From Pempheris klunzingeri (lineage: Eukaryota > Chordata > Actinopteri > Acropomatiformes > Pempheridae): 64,000 nt of DNA. The position numbers and the translations under genes are program-made. Shown piece after piece: positions 43,618 to 54,909 of this stretch (the stretch's first letter is position 1; every line of letters starts with the position of its first letter). The stretch is from assembly GCF_042242105.1 (NCBI RefSeq), contig NC_092032.1, forward strand, positions 11,012,915-11,076,914, read 5' to 3'. The notes under the pieces are model-generated. The model saw only the letters and a program-made list of their open reading frames with translations. It ran no database searches and was not told the origin of the DNA.

Positions 43618-43784
43618 TATAAAAGGTTCAGAGCACAACACACACACAAAATGTGTGAAGTAGTTCATGGGTAAACTGCTGTATTTTACATGTTGGATGG
43701 ACACAGTTACAGATTTTGTAGACTTATCAATTTTTTTTCCTATCATAGAAGGCAATGCACATAGCCAATTCATTATCATGTTTA

Positions 43785-43798
43785 GTGCCCTCTAGTGG
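43785..43798 (-). promoter_or_regulatory. CTCF consensus site 2
   Basis: The + strand reads GTGCCCTCTAGTGG. Its reverse complement CCACTAGAGGGCAC also fits the consensus fully. Same orientation as site 1, 181 bp away. The single difference from site 1 (C/T) is one the consensus allows. Confidence 0.6.
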
Positions 43799-43917
43799 TG
43801 TCTTTTCTGAATACAACCAGAGCAGCAGCAGCAGCAACAGCTCCAGGCTGAAGGGGGTTAAATGAACTAGCGGAGTCATTCTTCTTTACAAGTATATTGC
43901 TACATCGTCACTCCTCC

Positions 43918-44792
43918 TCAGCTGACCTCATGAGCCTTCAATAGAACTCTCCAGCGGTCTTTGAGCATGGTGCCGGTGCGCCCTTCAAAGTCATAATCCA
44001 ATAATATGCGAGACCACTTCCCCTGGCCGTGACGTTTAACACCATCCTTGAGGTATTTGTCCAGCTGGGGTGTCCATTTCTAAACAAAGCAAAACATAAA
44101 CTCTGTGTTTGATTTTTAGGAATTCAGCCGAAGTGAAAGGCAGCATTTGAATGATGCTTCACCTATCTCACTTGATTTAGGAAGAAGTAATTGGACACGA
44201 CATTGAATGAGCTGTGCGATTTGGCTTACCTGATGTGGCCTTCTTACTTTTTGGACCTTCACAGTGTCCGGTGACTTCTCAGTTGTCAGAGATAGCTCTG
44301 ATGGTGGGACATTTAACATTCTCTTTAGCTTTTGTTCACGCTCAGAAATATGCATGACAACTACACCATGCTGTTGAATACATTTTGTAGAAAATGATAG
44401 TATTGTCACATCAGATAAAAGCAAAACACATTTTGTTTTTAACAGAAACATCAAAAGCAGAGGAAAACTCACCATTCTCGGAAAGTCTTCTGACAGACAC
44501 AAAAGCCTTTTTGCACATATCAGGTGTCCATATGTCAGTTATTTTAGTTGACAGTAGTTTCCGTTTTGTTCTGTGAATATGTGACAAAATTATTTACTAC
44601 CACAAACGCCGAATAGCTAGTGTCTAGGACAGCTCACTGAATTTGTACCTAAACACAGACACACAAAAAAACATATTGCTTATTGAAGACACATTTCAAC
44701 ACTCATTTCTACTAACCTCAAACAAACAGCCCTCTCCTTTTTCCTGTTGGAACATAAATATACAGTATATCGATCAATACAGGATATGTGTA

Positions 44793-44853
<61 letters not shown>

Positions 44854-47800
44854 ATGTATATATATATGTGTATATGTCTATATATATGTGTGTGCGTGTG
44901 TGTGTATATATATAAATATGTGTATAAATACCACGCGGGGTGTTAAATGTTATTTCCTACTTTCTTTCCACTGTTGATTTGGCCATATCTGACAGAAGAC
45001 AGTCCTGCGTCACCACGTCCTCTAAGCCCTCAATGTTCTCCGATGACTGGATCGTCTTTGTGGCTGCCTGAGTGATGGAGAGGCAGACAATAACATACAG
45101 GCTAACATAACTTACTGAACATTACGGTTTTATACTCTTCCAAAACAATTAACTTTCAGGTTCACGTATTGCTTTAATGTGAAAGCAAAACTAATGAGGC
45201 CTGTCATAATAAAATCCTTCCAAGTTTAACCTTGGTTTGCAGCCTCTATGTAAATCACTCTTGAAACTTCCATGAATAAGCGACACCGTTAGACTCAGCG
45301 GAGGGCTCTATTGAATCTTAACAGTTTGCCCTTCCAACTAATTTTGATGACAAATTGTCAATTAACTGTGACTGATAATGTCATATCAGCGCCTTCGGTT
45401 GGTCAAAGCGCCATTACTCAGGAGGACGAGGGCAGAGCTGAACAGGTCGGTGCACAAGATCAAGAAAATTTATTGACTGGCAAAATTTGTTTGTTACAGC
45501 TCGCTGTTGGCTGGAGCGAAACATTAGACACTGTGTATTTGCCAATGAAATCATATGTAACTGAGGAAACTCGCCACTTCCCCAACAGCTGAGCAGCAAA
45601 ACCAGATGAGTCTTTTCACACTTGTTTGGATTAAAGGGACAGATGCTATAAGTTATAATTAATTTATGCTATGATGGCATGAATTTACAGTCATCAAACA
45701 TCATGTACAGCAAACTCAAACTACATTTTCTATTTATGACCAAGGAGGACACTAATCCCCTTGGTTGAAGTCTTGCACCAGGACTGAATACTTTCTTGCA
45801 GTTATTCTCATACCTTATTTTTCAGCCATACAAAGCTGATCATTTATTTTACATTGGCATTAGTCGTGCAGGGCCAGCCACATAAACCCAGCGTCAACGA
45901 ATGCTTATTCTCATCACAAACAGACTTAATCAACCATATCCTGGGGGGATATTTTCCAAGTAACAGTCTTACCTTTCAGTAATCCAATAAACCCATGGTA
46001 TGATTAAGATGCAATGTATCATTTTGAATATTTCTAGGGGGAAAAAGTTAAAAAAGTGAATATGGTCATATTATACTACGCTAAACTGCAGTTATTTCCC
46101 TCAGTGTCCAAATATCCCAGCGTAGTGGTGTACGATCTGTTGAAATATATTTAATCAAATTGATCAGTCCACTATGAGGTGTGTTGAGCTTATTGTCAAG
46201 CTGTTCCATACATCTTACGAACCAGGCTGAACCTGGAAGACCTGACCTTGTGTCATTTTGACACAGACTGTGGCCTACAACATACTAGGTCAGATCCTGC
46301 ACCTTGATAAGGAAGTCAGAGGGATTCTTCTCCAAGTAGGCATCCAGGTAAGATTGTATGGTTTCCTGCAGGCGGCTGAAGCTGAAGCTCATGAGGAATG
46401 GGTGATAGGTGTCCGCCTTTGTCACGATTGTGGACAGCTTAACTCTCAAGTTCTGTTGAAAAACGGTTGTTGGTTAGCATTAAAATCCTTCCAGGCAACC
46501 AAATGTTCCAGTACTGACCATGTGATTTTGAGATTAAGAGAGACGTTAATGGACACACAGACCTGTGGGAATTCATGGTTATTCTCAAACCACTCGAGGA
46601 CAGAAGAGGCAGAAGACCTTTGGCCTTTCTCCAAGCACACAGCTACAGACTAGGACCAGGACAAATACATCAGACACTTAGCATTCAAAATGAGGACAAA
46701 ACATCCCTGTGTGACATCAGGACTGCGGCCTTGCTTATTCAATTATTGACGGCAGACTGCAAGATTTTCCAGAATTACTTTTAAACCACTCAATCACACC
46801 AGGACACATTTAAAAACATTCCTGGATATTCTCGCATCGTGTGCACATGCACACCTCAAACAAGCTGTATGATTACCTGGACAAGCAAAAGTATATTAAT
46901 GTTTTTGAATAATCTTTCGTCTGCCACAGTATCCTCTAGTTTTGACCATATTTTGGCGGCAGACATCAGAGGCATCACACGGGTATCATCTTCAAACAGG
47001 ACATCTGGGGATAAACAGCATAATACATGGTAAAAACGAGCCCTTCAGGTTCTTGCAAGTGTGTACATTTGTATCAATATAGAAACAACGGATACATCTT
47101 TAAAACATGAACTTTAGCTTCAAGTTACTTCTCTGATATTACAGTTCTAAAAAACTAGGTCATCAAAACATTGACTCCATGTCTCTAATATCTACACAGT
47201 TTTACATGAACTCTAATCTCAGATGGGATCAGTTTTGACTGGTAAACATCCTAAAGCAAACCTCTAAACAGGCCCATGAAATAATTAATAGTTTCTGCTC
47301 ATATAAATTACTTATATAAGAAATCTATCAAGTGGCTTAAGACTTTTGCATGCATTGCATATACGTTTCTTGCGTGACTGACTAACTTTGAATAATAAAT
47401 GGCTTAATAATCACAAGCTGCTTGTACTGCTGAGAAGCTGTGGCAGATCATTCCTGTTTCTACAGGGATGCACAGTGTAGGTTATACTGCAGGACAACTT
47501 ACCCAGCTGCTTTCCATGCATGACTCTAGCAAGGAAGGCACATATCATCGTTTTCTCATTGTGGCAGGCTCCTTTCACACTCTGAGAAAAGGCTACAAAA
47601 AAAAAAAAAAAAAAAAAGCAAAACTGAACAAATACACAAAACAGTGCTGGCCACTTAGTTTTCAATACAAATACGCCATCACTGTGAATCTATAGTATTA
47701 TTAATGTAACAAATTAACAGTATCCCAGGCAGTTTGATGAGTTTTAGCCGCAGCATGGAGGCTATGAGCAGTTGGGTTTTAATCTTGAGGTGTCTCCCAT

Positions 47801-48380
47801 TTACTGAATTTATCTCTTAATATGAATGGCGTTATGTTTTGACATAAATCTAATAGTTCCTATGTAATTTAGCTTCTACATTAAACACTATTTCACCAGT
47901 CTCCGTGTACTTTTAGGGGCCACTTATGTAAGTTGGTGTTAAAGTTGCCAGCTCAGGTTAATCTTAAAGGCACTACTTTAATGTAGTAGGTTAAGTTAGC
48001 AGCTATTAGTCAGCTAACTAGCCATATTTTACGATGTTGTTTCTGTTTAGCTAAAGTGTGCGGACGGATTATTGACGTTAATTCGACGTAAACACTTTTC
48101 TGTCATCTCCGGACTCGGTATAGATGCTGACTGGGTACTCTGAATAAGTTGCAAACGTTAGATAAACTAGCTAATTGTTAGCTTTGAATAACTTACCCTC
48201 CACATTCGAAAGCGTTTCATTGAATGCATCAAGTTTGCCTTCCTTGAAATGTCGACACAGACTCACGAACGCAAAGTCAAACATCCAGCCGGTGGCAACA
48301 GCGGTAATGTGGGAGAAAGGGACACTTTCATCTTTATAACTTGCATCCGCAGCGCTTTTATTCTCAGTTTCAGACTCCAT
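43918..48380 (-). CDS. terf1: Telomeric repeat-binding factor 1 (TRF1), complete
   Basis: TRF1 is the shelterin subunit that binds double-stranded TTAGGG repeats as a dimer and limits telomere length. Exons on the minus strand are 48197-48380, 47503-47592, 46877-47004, 46563-46649, 46303-46452, 44961-45067, 44473-44570, 44230-44360 and 43918-44079, with consistent phases and 378 aa. The TRFH dimerisation domain begins near ATGWMFDF and runs through MICAFLARVMHGKQL, RVMPLMSAAKIW and VAVCLEKGQRSS to about residue 213. The last exon holds a Myb/SANT telobox (KWTPQLDKYLKDGVKRHG, KWSRILLDY, MLKDRWRVLLKAHE), whose LKDRWR is the telomere-binding signature. Exon 2 is read from a GTAG acceptor after a long T-run; exon 8 has a weak acceptor (GTGTAG) chosen for frame. 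The N-terminus before TRFH is only about 28 residues and lacks a tankyrase-type motif. Confidence 0.93.
44785..44920. repeat. compound (TG)n/(TA)n microsatellite in a terf1 intron
   Basis: Alternating TG and TA dinucleotide runs occupy about a third of the 390-bp intron between terf1 exons 6 and 7. On the terf1 strand it reads CA/TA, starting about 40 nt after the donor. Confidence 0.95.
47597..47617. repeat. A20 homopolymer (poly-T tract of terf1 exon 2 acceptor)
   Basis: About 20 A on the + strand. On the terf1 strand it is the T-run directly before the GTAG acceptor of exon 2. Confidence 0.85.
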
Positions 48381-48483
48381 GTTTATAGTTTCTCATTGTC
48401 TTCTTCTTCTTCTTCTTTGATAGTTGTTTGATTTCCGCGCGCTTTAGTGTTTGTGTTTAGTTTTATGTGGCTCGACAACACGC

Positions 48484-48497
48484 AGCGCCTCCTGGCG
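48484..48497 (-). promoter_or_regulatory. weak CTCF-like site upstream of terf1
   Basis: The + strand GCGCCTCCTGGCGG has the reverse complement CCGCCAGGAGGCGC, with two mismatches to CCASYAGRKGGCRS. It is about 105 bp upstream of the terf1 ATG in GC-rich sequence, within the likely promoter. Confidence 0.35.
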
Positions 48498-48499
48498 GC

Positions 48500-49030
48500 C
48501 AGGGAGAGTAACTACACCACAAACTCATATAAATGACTAGGACACATCAGTGAAAAAACTACAAAGTTATTGTGTTTTGTGTTATTTATTTATTTTACAA
48601 TTATTGTAGTATCACAATGTTAAAATTTAATGCAGGATTTAATGTGTTTTACAAGATACAAGGGCAGAAATTCAGAGGAGAAAGTGGCAGTTTTCCACAA
48701 AGTTACAGCATGTCAAATGACATAACTTAAGGGAGTTGCTGTTCTCCACTCAGCTGCAGCTCAATGTGCAGCACTAGGTGGTAGTGAAAATGGTCGTCTT
48801 ACAATGTGTTGGTATTTTTTTCAGTAGGTCTTGCATTGTATTTTTACCATATATCATCATGGTAAATTATTACATTTGTGCAGGTTCCACAAAGTCTAAT
48901 CTGTCCACAGTTCTCTTAATATATCATGTTATACTAAATTGGTCTCATATTGCACACCTAATTGTCATTCATTTATTTCACATTATCATTTTAATTTATG
49001 GCTTTTTTATCTAATACCTTCCATATAATA
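48500..49030. other. AT-rich spacer upstream of terf1
   Basis: Nothing recognisable. One open frame of 78 codons is hydrophobic only because the DNA is T-rich. Confidence 0.6.
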
Positions 49031-49033
49031 TGA

Positions 49034-49620
49034 CCCTGTGACCCAGAGCTAATGATGTGCCATCCAGTTCAAAAAGATGGAAGTAACTGTGGTGTCATTG
49101 TTGTCAAGGTAGGTTTGTTTTCCACAGGTGAACCAGGCAAACTTAAATTACATTGTGAACAGAAATCACAAATCTATTAAAAGTTTTGGGGGATACTTTT
49201 GCCACAGCTGAAGATGTGATGGAGGCTTTTCCCTCTGATCCCAGGTGTGAAAAAGGGGACTGGAAAAGTTGAAGACAAATCTGGCTCTGAGACATTGGGT
49301 ACATATGCGGTAAATCCTACATGCTGTTTACCCGGAGTATACTAAGTAAATAATAATTAAAATATTGTAATTCTTTTGTTTCACTCTTCAATGAGCTTAT
49401 TGTGCAATTAGGTAAGACAACTGGCTCAAGCATGTAAACACTTTCATATCTCATAGCAAAATAATCCAAATATATAAATAAATCAGTGATTAGTTTTTCA
49501 CTTCAACAGGCCCAGTGTGATGACTATGAAAGATGGTTCCATGCCCAGCGTCTGGCAATGGACAGCACACTGTATGAGGAGGCCAAGAAAGGAAACTGGG
49601 ACTGTCCCTTGTGCAAATAA
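49034..49620 (+). pseudogene. relic of a Ulp1-type (C48) protease with a C-terminal PHD finger
   Basis: Two recognisable fragments lie in order on the + strand. At 49034-49107 a frame reads HPVQKDGSNCGVIVVK before a GTAGGT donor; QKDGSNCGV resembles the catalytic-Cys block of Ulp1/SENP-like cysteine proteases (D/N-C-G-V). At 49510-49620, after CTTCAACAG, a frame reads QCDDYERWFHAQRLAMDS and ends in GNWDCPLCK then TAA, resembling the second half of a PHD finger. Between them, 49211-49260 gives AEDVMEAFPSDP, which could continue the protease, but the splice phase does not join. In the PHD part the usual second Cys (CDxC) is Tyr and the Cys after WFH is missing. No upstream exons, including the protease His block, are visible. 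Lost zinc ligands and broken phase indicate decay. It may derive from a transposon or a host gene of that type. Confidence 0.55.
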
Positions 49621-51070
49621 AGTGTTTCTTTGAAATGTGCTTAACGTTGTGGGAAAACAGTTCTTACCTTAGACTGCACCTGTGAAGAACTGCAGTTGTA
49701 GTAGGGGTCCTATTTGTCAAGTGGAGTAATCATTTCTGGTATTGATTTGGAGTCAAGACATCAAATTACATGGAAGGTATTGAAAAAAAATCATTTTTAC
49801 ATAATGTATATAAAATATAAGAAGCACTAAAAGCAAACATGAAGAGGATCCCTTCCTATGTGGGCAGTTTAGTGATAATTTCTAGTATTGATCTGGAGTC
49901 ACTGGGTCACATTACACAATTGCTATTGAAAAAAGCAAATTTTTGTAATTAAAATGTTTATGTAAAATAAATGAATTACACATTAGCAGTCAAAATAACT
50001 GTGCTACATGAGACTAATTTAGTATAATTCTTAATCATAATTTTTACTAATGTTTGTAATTCAGCACGAGTATATTGAAATAACTCTGTTTTTCAGCCAC
50101 CAAACAGTAATTTAATTGATGGTGCCTGAGCCTCCAGGTTCTGTGAGGTGAGCTAACTGACCCCCTGCTGCCAACACTGGAGGAAACTCAGTAAAAAGAT
50201 GCCTTGAGACTACCTGCAGTGAGTCTGGGCATAAAGTTTTTCCAGGCGGTCAGCCCATGAAATGAGATTAACTCGTTTACATGACCATGCAGCCAAAATG
50301 ACACAAATTGCCACAGAATGAAGCTTGTGTGATGATGACTGCAACCCTTTTCATTTAAGTCAAAATCAAAAATGTCTCTAACGTGTAGGTTTACAAACTC
50401 TAAAAGACTTCTGTACACACAAAGTAAAGAAGACTACTGCGGTTTGCACCTATTAAGCAATGTTTTCTTTATAGGGTGCAAATGTAATTTTTTCTTATTC
50501 TGAGTTATAGTTTACCAGAATGCAGAAAGCTTCACCGATCTACTATGTATTGATTGACTTGTTATGTAATAGAGTAATTATAATCCTATGTAACATAATG
50601 GATATAATAGATACTGTCATTTTAGCCCCATGTGACACGGTAATTATAATAAGAATAGGCTAGTACATATAATACATATGGGTGCCTTCACTTTTTTCAG
50701 ATTAAAGGCTCCGTGTGGGATTTTAGAGGCTTGCGACTATTGTTTATACTAAGTATCACTGCTTGGCATCAGTACACAACAGATGTATGTAGATCCATTA
50801 ATTGCATCTAATGGAATGGAAAAGCTTTCTATCCACTGATAAATCATTAATCAACCAACCCTACCAGATCGCTGTCTGAAAAACAACTTTGCATACATTC
50901 TTGCTGCGGATGCAAAGTTTTAATTAGTGCTATGCATTATAAACCCATATACTGACATCATATTATGTAATGATGGTTAAAATGCATTCAGAGCGTGCAC
51001 ATGTGCCCTACAAATAACAGCTCATTTATAGAGTAGAGATCACCGGGCACACAAACACACAAGTTATATA
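49621..51070. other. AT-rich spacer with a diverged tandem duplication
   Basis: No gene seen. Two units about 146 bp apart (near 49,725-49,800 and 49,870-49,945) share TTTCTGGTATTGATTTGGAGTC versus TTTCTAGTATTGATCTGGAGTC-type sequence and a following TATTGAAAAAA. Confidence 0.55.
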
Positions 51071-54000
51071 CACATTTATTTGTTATTCTGCATATGCTAA
51101 TAGACGTAATGGGGAACAATGCTCTACAGAAATGTTGACATACATGTACCATAACAAAGTGTTCTGTGGTCACATAATTGTTCCGACTACTACATGCATA
51201 CAAAGATGATGCTTTGTACAGAAACAGTCTGTAGCTCAGAATGTGTCTAATGATATTGTTCTCCAAAAGCTGAACAGAAAAAAAAATGTAAGAGGCAGAA
51301 TACACAGAGAAATAATAATAAGAAATGCTTTATGCATTTTAGGGAGCAGGGTTTGGTTAGCACGCATGAGTGACACGGACAATACCCATTCTCTCAGAGA
51401 AAATAAAGACACAACCTTTCCACTCTGTACAGCATCACAGATGATAATGCCACTGTGAGACAGTAAGACAGAGCACAGTCCATTTGCTGTCAGCTCACAG
51501 AATTAATTTCAGTACCCACACAAACATCACCCCAAGGGGATATAGCTGATCAATCCAAATCCCTTGTTTTTCTACCCTACCTGTCAAAAATGAAGGATTA
51601 CTTGAGGCTAACACAGAGACATGGTTACTACAAACAAGGGATGAAAGAAAAACGTTAAATTGAACGTACAGGTACAGGAAAAAAAAGACCTTTAACAAGA
51701 AGGCTATCATGTAACCTTCCTTCATAAAGAAAAGAAAAGACAAATGACAACCCCAAACAACAACAACCACCAATGACCCCGCATTTTACTTTGGACAGCA
51801 CCAAAGAATCCGAGTTTCTGAGAAGGGATCAATAATTTCACAGGAAAGATAATTCCATGAGCTCTCACATTTATCTCTGATTGAGTTAAATTATGTCGTT
51901 TGGGCATACAGTATGTACACAGACAAAAGGAAATATGGACCACAACTGATCACTGATGTGATGTAACCATTTGGGAGGACCCCATTTCAGATCTCCTCTC
52001 ATGACCTTTCTTTAACCTAGCCTTCCTTGTATTCGCTGATCACTGTTCCTGAGGGCATGCCATGGGGTTAGAGCCTCTGAAGCTGGAGGGATCGGCGCAC
52101 TCAATGGTGTCAGCATGGGATATAATCAGATGTATCAGTTCAGTGACAGCAGGGATCTCTTCCTGCCCGTCTGTGGTCAGTCAGCCTTGTTTCTCAGCTC
52201 TTAAACTCTAACTTCTGTCCCTTTGTGCTCCTTCCTGCCTCACTGAAGACTGATGGGTGTGGACACTGAATGTGGTACACGGATTACCCAGGAGGAGGGA
52301 GAGATATTGCCGCTCCTTACTCCAGGAGCCAAGACATCAATGTGGATTTGACAACATCACCTTTCAAAAAGTACAGAAGTAACTAGTTGACATTAGCTGT
52401 TAAAGAAAAAACAGAGAATCTATCCAATCGGAACATCAGAGAGTTATAGAAAACCTGAGAACTCAATAACATTACTTGTATCTATTACATAAAGACCTGA
52501 TTTCTCCTATAAAATTAGAATTTTCTGTACAGTGCTATATGAACAAAGCAAAATGACTTGCTACCTTCTCATAAACAGCAGTGTTATGAAAAGGCACAAA
52601 TCATTTCAACCACCAAATGGCAGGAAATTGTGGTCGTGCTCCATTTTGGTTTAGAAAAAATAGAATCATTCTCAACGTTAATTCACAAAAAACATAAAAT
52701 CCTTTGTGTGTGGCCATTGAAATTAGATTATCTTAATATCTTCCACAGACATTTGTTAGATTTTTTATGTAAATCTAACAGCAATATAAAAGGCCCAAAG
52801 TGGTCAATTTGGATCCCTATTCCCACAGATAATCAAATTTGAGGTCCATTGATGTCTGGCATTAGGATGCTTGACAGCATATGCCAGCTATATAATATGA
52901 AAAAGTAAAAGTCAAATTCTCTTTTGCATTGTTGTGAGATTCTGGTAGTTGTAATACTGTTTGCCTCATATTAAAGATATAACATTTGAAAAATACAAGT
53001 AATTTCTGCCTGTACACTTACAAATCCCATAGACAGAAAATAAAGTGCCACAATTCTTGGCCTGCATAGATTGCAGTATGCGGTATTGCACATTCCACAC
53101 CTCTCTGTGAGAACAAAAAGACGTGATAATGATAATTAGAAAAAGAAAAAAAAAACAATAAAACAAACAACACAAATTCACCCACGTACTTCCTGTCAGT
53201 ACCATTCTGGTTTGTGTGGCTTCCACAAACACACTACTAGTACACTCAGCCAAGTGTCATGCTGAAACAATTAACAAATATTCCAGCGATAAAATTGGAA
53301 TCAAAGGCAACATACAACAGATATTTTCAGTCAGTGTAAAACAAAAGCAAGAGAGAAGACGAGAAAAAAAAAACTCCTTTGGGTTTAAGTTCGACTGAAA
53401 ATAGTTTTGTTCACAAAAAAAAAAAAAAACACAATAAATTACAGTCCAAGACACTACGGATATACAAAAAAAAGATGCCATAAACTTATCAGCAGGATCA
53501 GATAAAGTCGCAGTAGTATGGAACAAATGTCAACAACGACATCAGGGCGCAGAGGATAGGATAATGAACACAAAGCAGGTAAACAAACCATAAGGAAAAA
53601 AAACCCATAACTACTGTGATAATACATGTTATTACTGTATATGTTAATATGCAGCTGAGATAGATGAAAGCTTGTCACTGTGCTTGATTTTGGTCCATTG
53701 GTATCATAAGGAATATTGTCGTTTTTATGCGGCAGTCTAACCGTTTTGAATTGTCAAAATGGATAATTGTAGTGCAAAAGCATATATGTGTGGTTATGAC
53801 CAGATCTACTGCGCTGAATTATTAAATAGCCTTATCTCTGTTTTATGGAGTCTCACTTACCTACTGTAGAATTTCCCTACAACCGATCTAGATCTACATA
53901 TTATTCTTCTTTATTCTTAAAACTACTTTTAGATGTATATATCTGAAGTTGGAGAGTAAATAAGATTGATTTTTGTGATTTGAATGGAATCAAAAGGTTG

Positions 54001-54909
54001 AACAAGGGATAAGACATCTTAAACCTTGTCCTAACTTCTGAAACCGCATGATAAATATTTTCAATAGCAATAGTATCTGATAGTTCCTGTCCTTACTGGC
54101 TACATACTGTACGTATTTGGCAACTACAGGCGTATGCGCTTTAGAGGGATTAAGGTGTTTTTGTCCTTCTTGCCCATTGTCATTAATTTAAGGACTGAAT
54201 ATCGGATGCTCAACTGAAAGTTCAACAGTCATTATGAAAACCAAAAGCAATAATGTCAACGATACATTTTTCGTACACCATTTTTCACACGAAAAAACAT
54301 TACAGGGTCGTCATGGGAACACTTTGCATTTCCACAAAAGGTAATGATATGTTTTTTTTTATTATAGATCGCTACGATGCAACACCCAGTCTGAGGGCTT
54401 TCAATTCCACCCCCCACCCCTCCCACATTTCACATTACAAATATTAGTACCTTCAGTGACAGTTTTCCTTTGCCATCCTGTGCATTGTCATTGCCTTAGA
54501 TGTCCTAGTATTTACAGTGGAGCGCTTTCAGCAAACTAAGCACCTTAAAATATCTGTCTTTTTTAAATGCATGCTTTTTACAGATAAGTCCCTCTGTGCA
54601 TTTCCCTCTTTTGCTAGAAAAAGGAGACTGTCATTATGTACATTGGGAGGACCAAAGTGTCTACATGAGTTGATGAATTCAGTCTGTTATTCTTTGAGCC
54701 CGCTGTTTGTCCCAAAGTCATTCTCTCATCTGCACGAAGCACTGCAGTTTCTTTTTCAGCAACACACAACAACACAAGTAGAAGGGACTTGTCATGCCAT
54801 GCAAAAATTTCTGTCACTATAACTGCATCCTTGTCTTTTCCTCCTGCTCTCCCACCCACCAGGCTGAGGTTGCAGTGGGCCTTTTGTCCCTCAGAGCTTC
54901 CTCTTGCAG
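51071..54909 (-). other. kcnb2: kcnb2 3'UTR (probable extent)
   Basis: AT-rich sequence downstream of the kcnb2 stop on the minus strand with no other gene evidence. TTTATT on + (minus-strand AATAAA) at 51074-51080 region is one candidate end, giving a 3.8-kb 3'UTR; others lie nearer the stop. Extent is a guess. Confidence 0.35.

Larger units (their letters stand above)
43001..43917. other. sbspon/terf1 tail-to-tail spacer and 3'UTRs
   Basis: AT-rich 3' flanks of both genes. ATTAAA at about 43,533 is a weak candidate poly(A) signal for sbspon. The right half is a diverged tandem duplication with a 181-bp period (about 43,550-43,800), each unit carrying a CTCF-like site. A short AGC repeat lies near 43,825. 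Confidence 0.6.
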
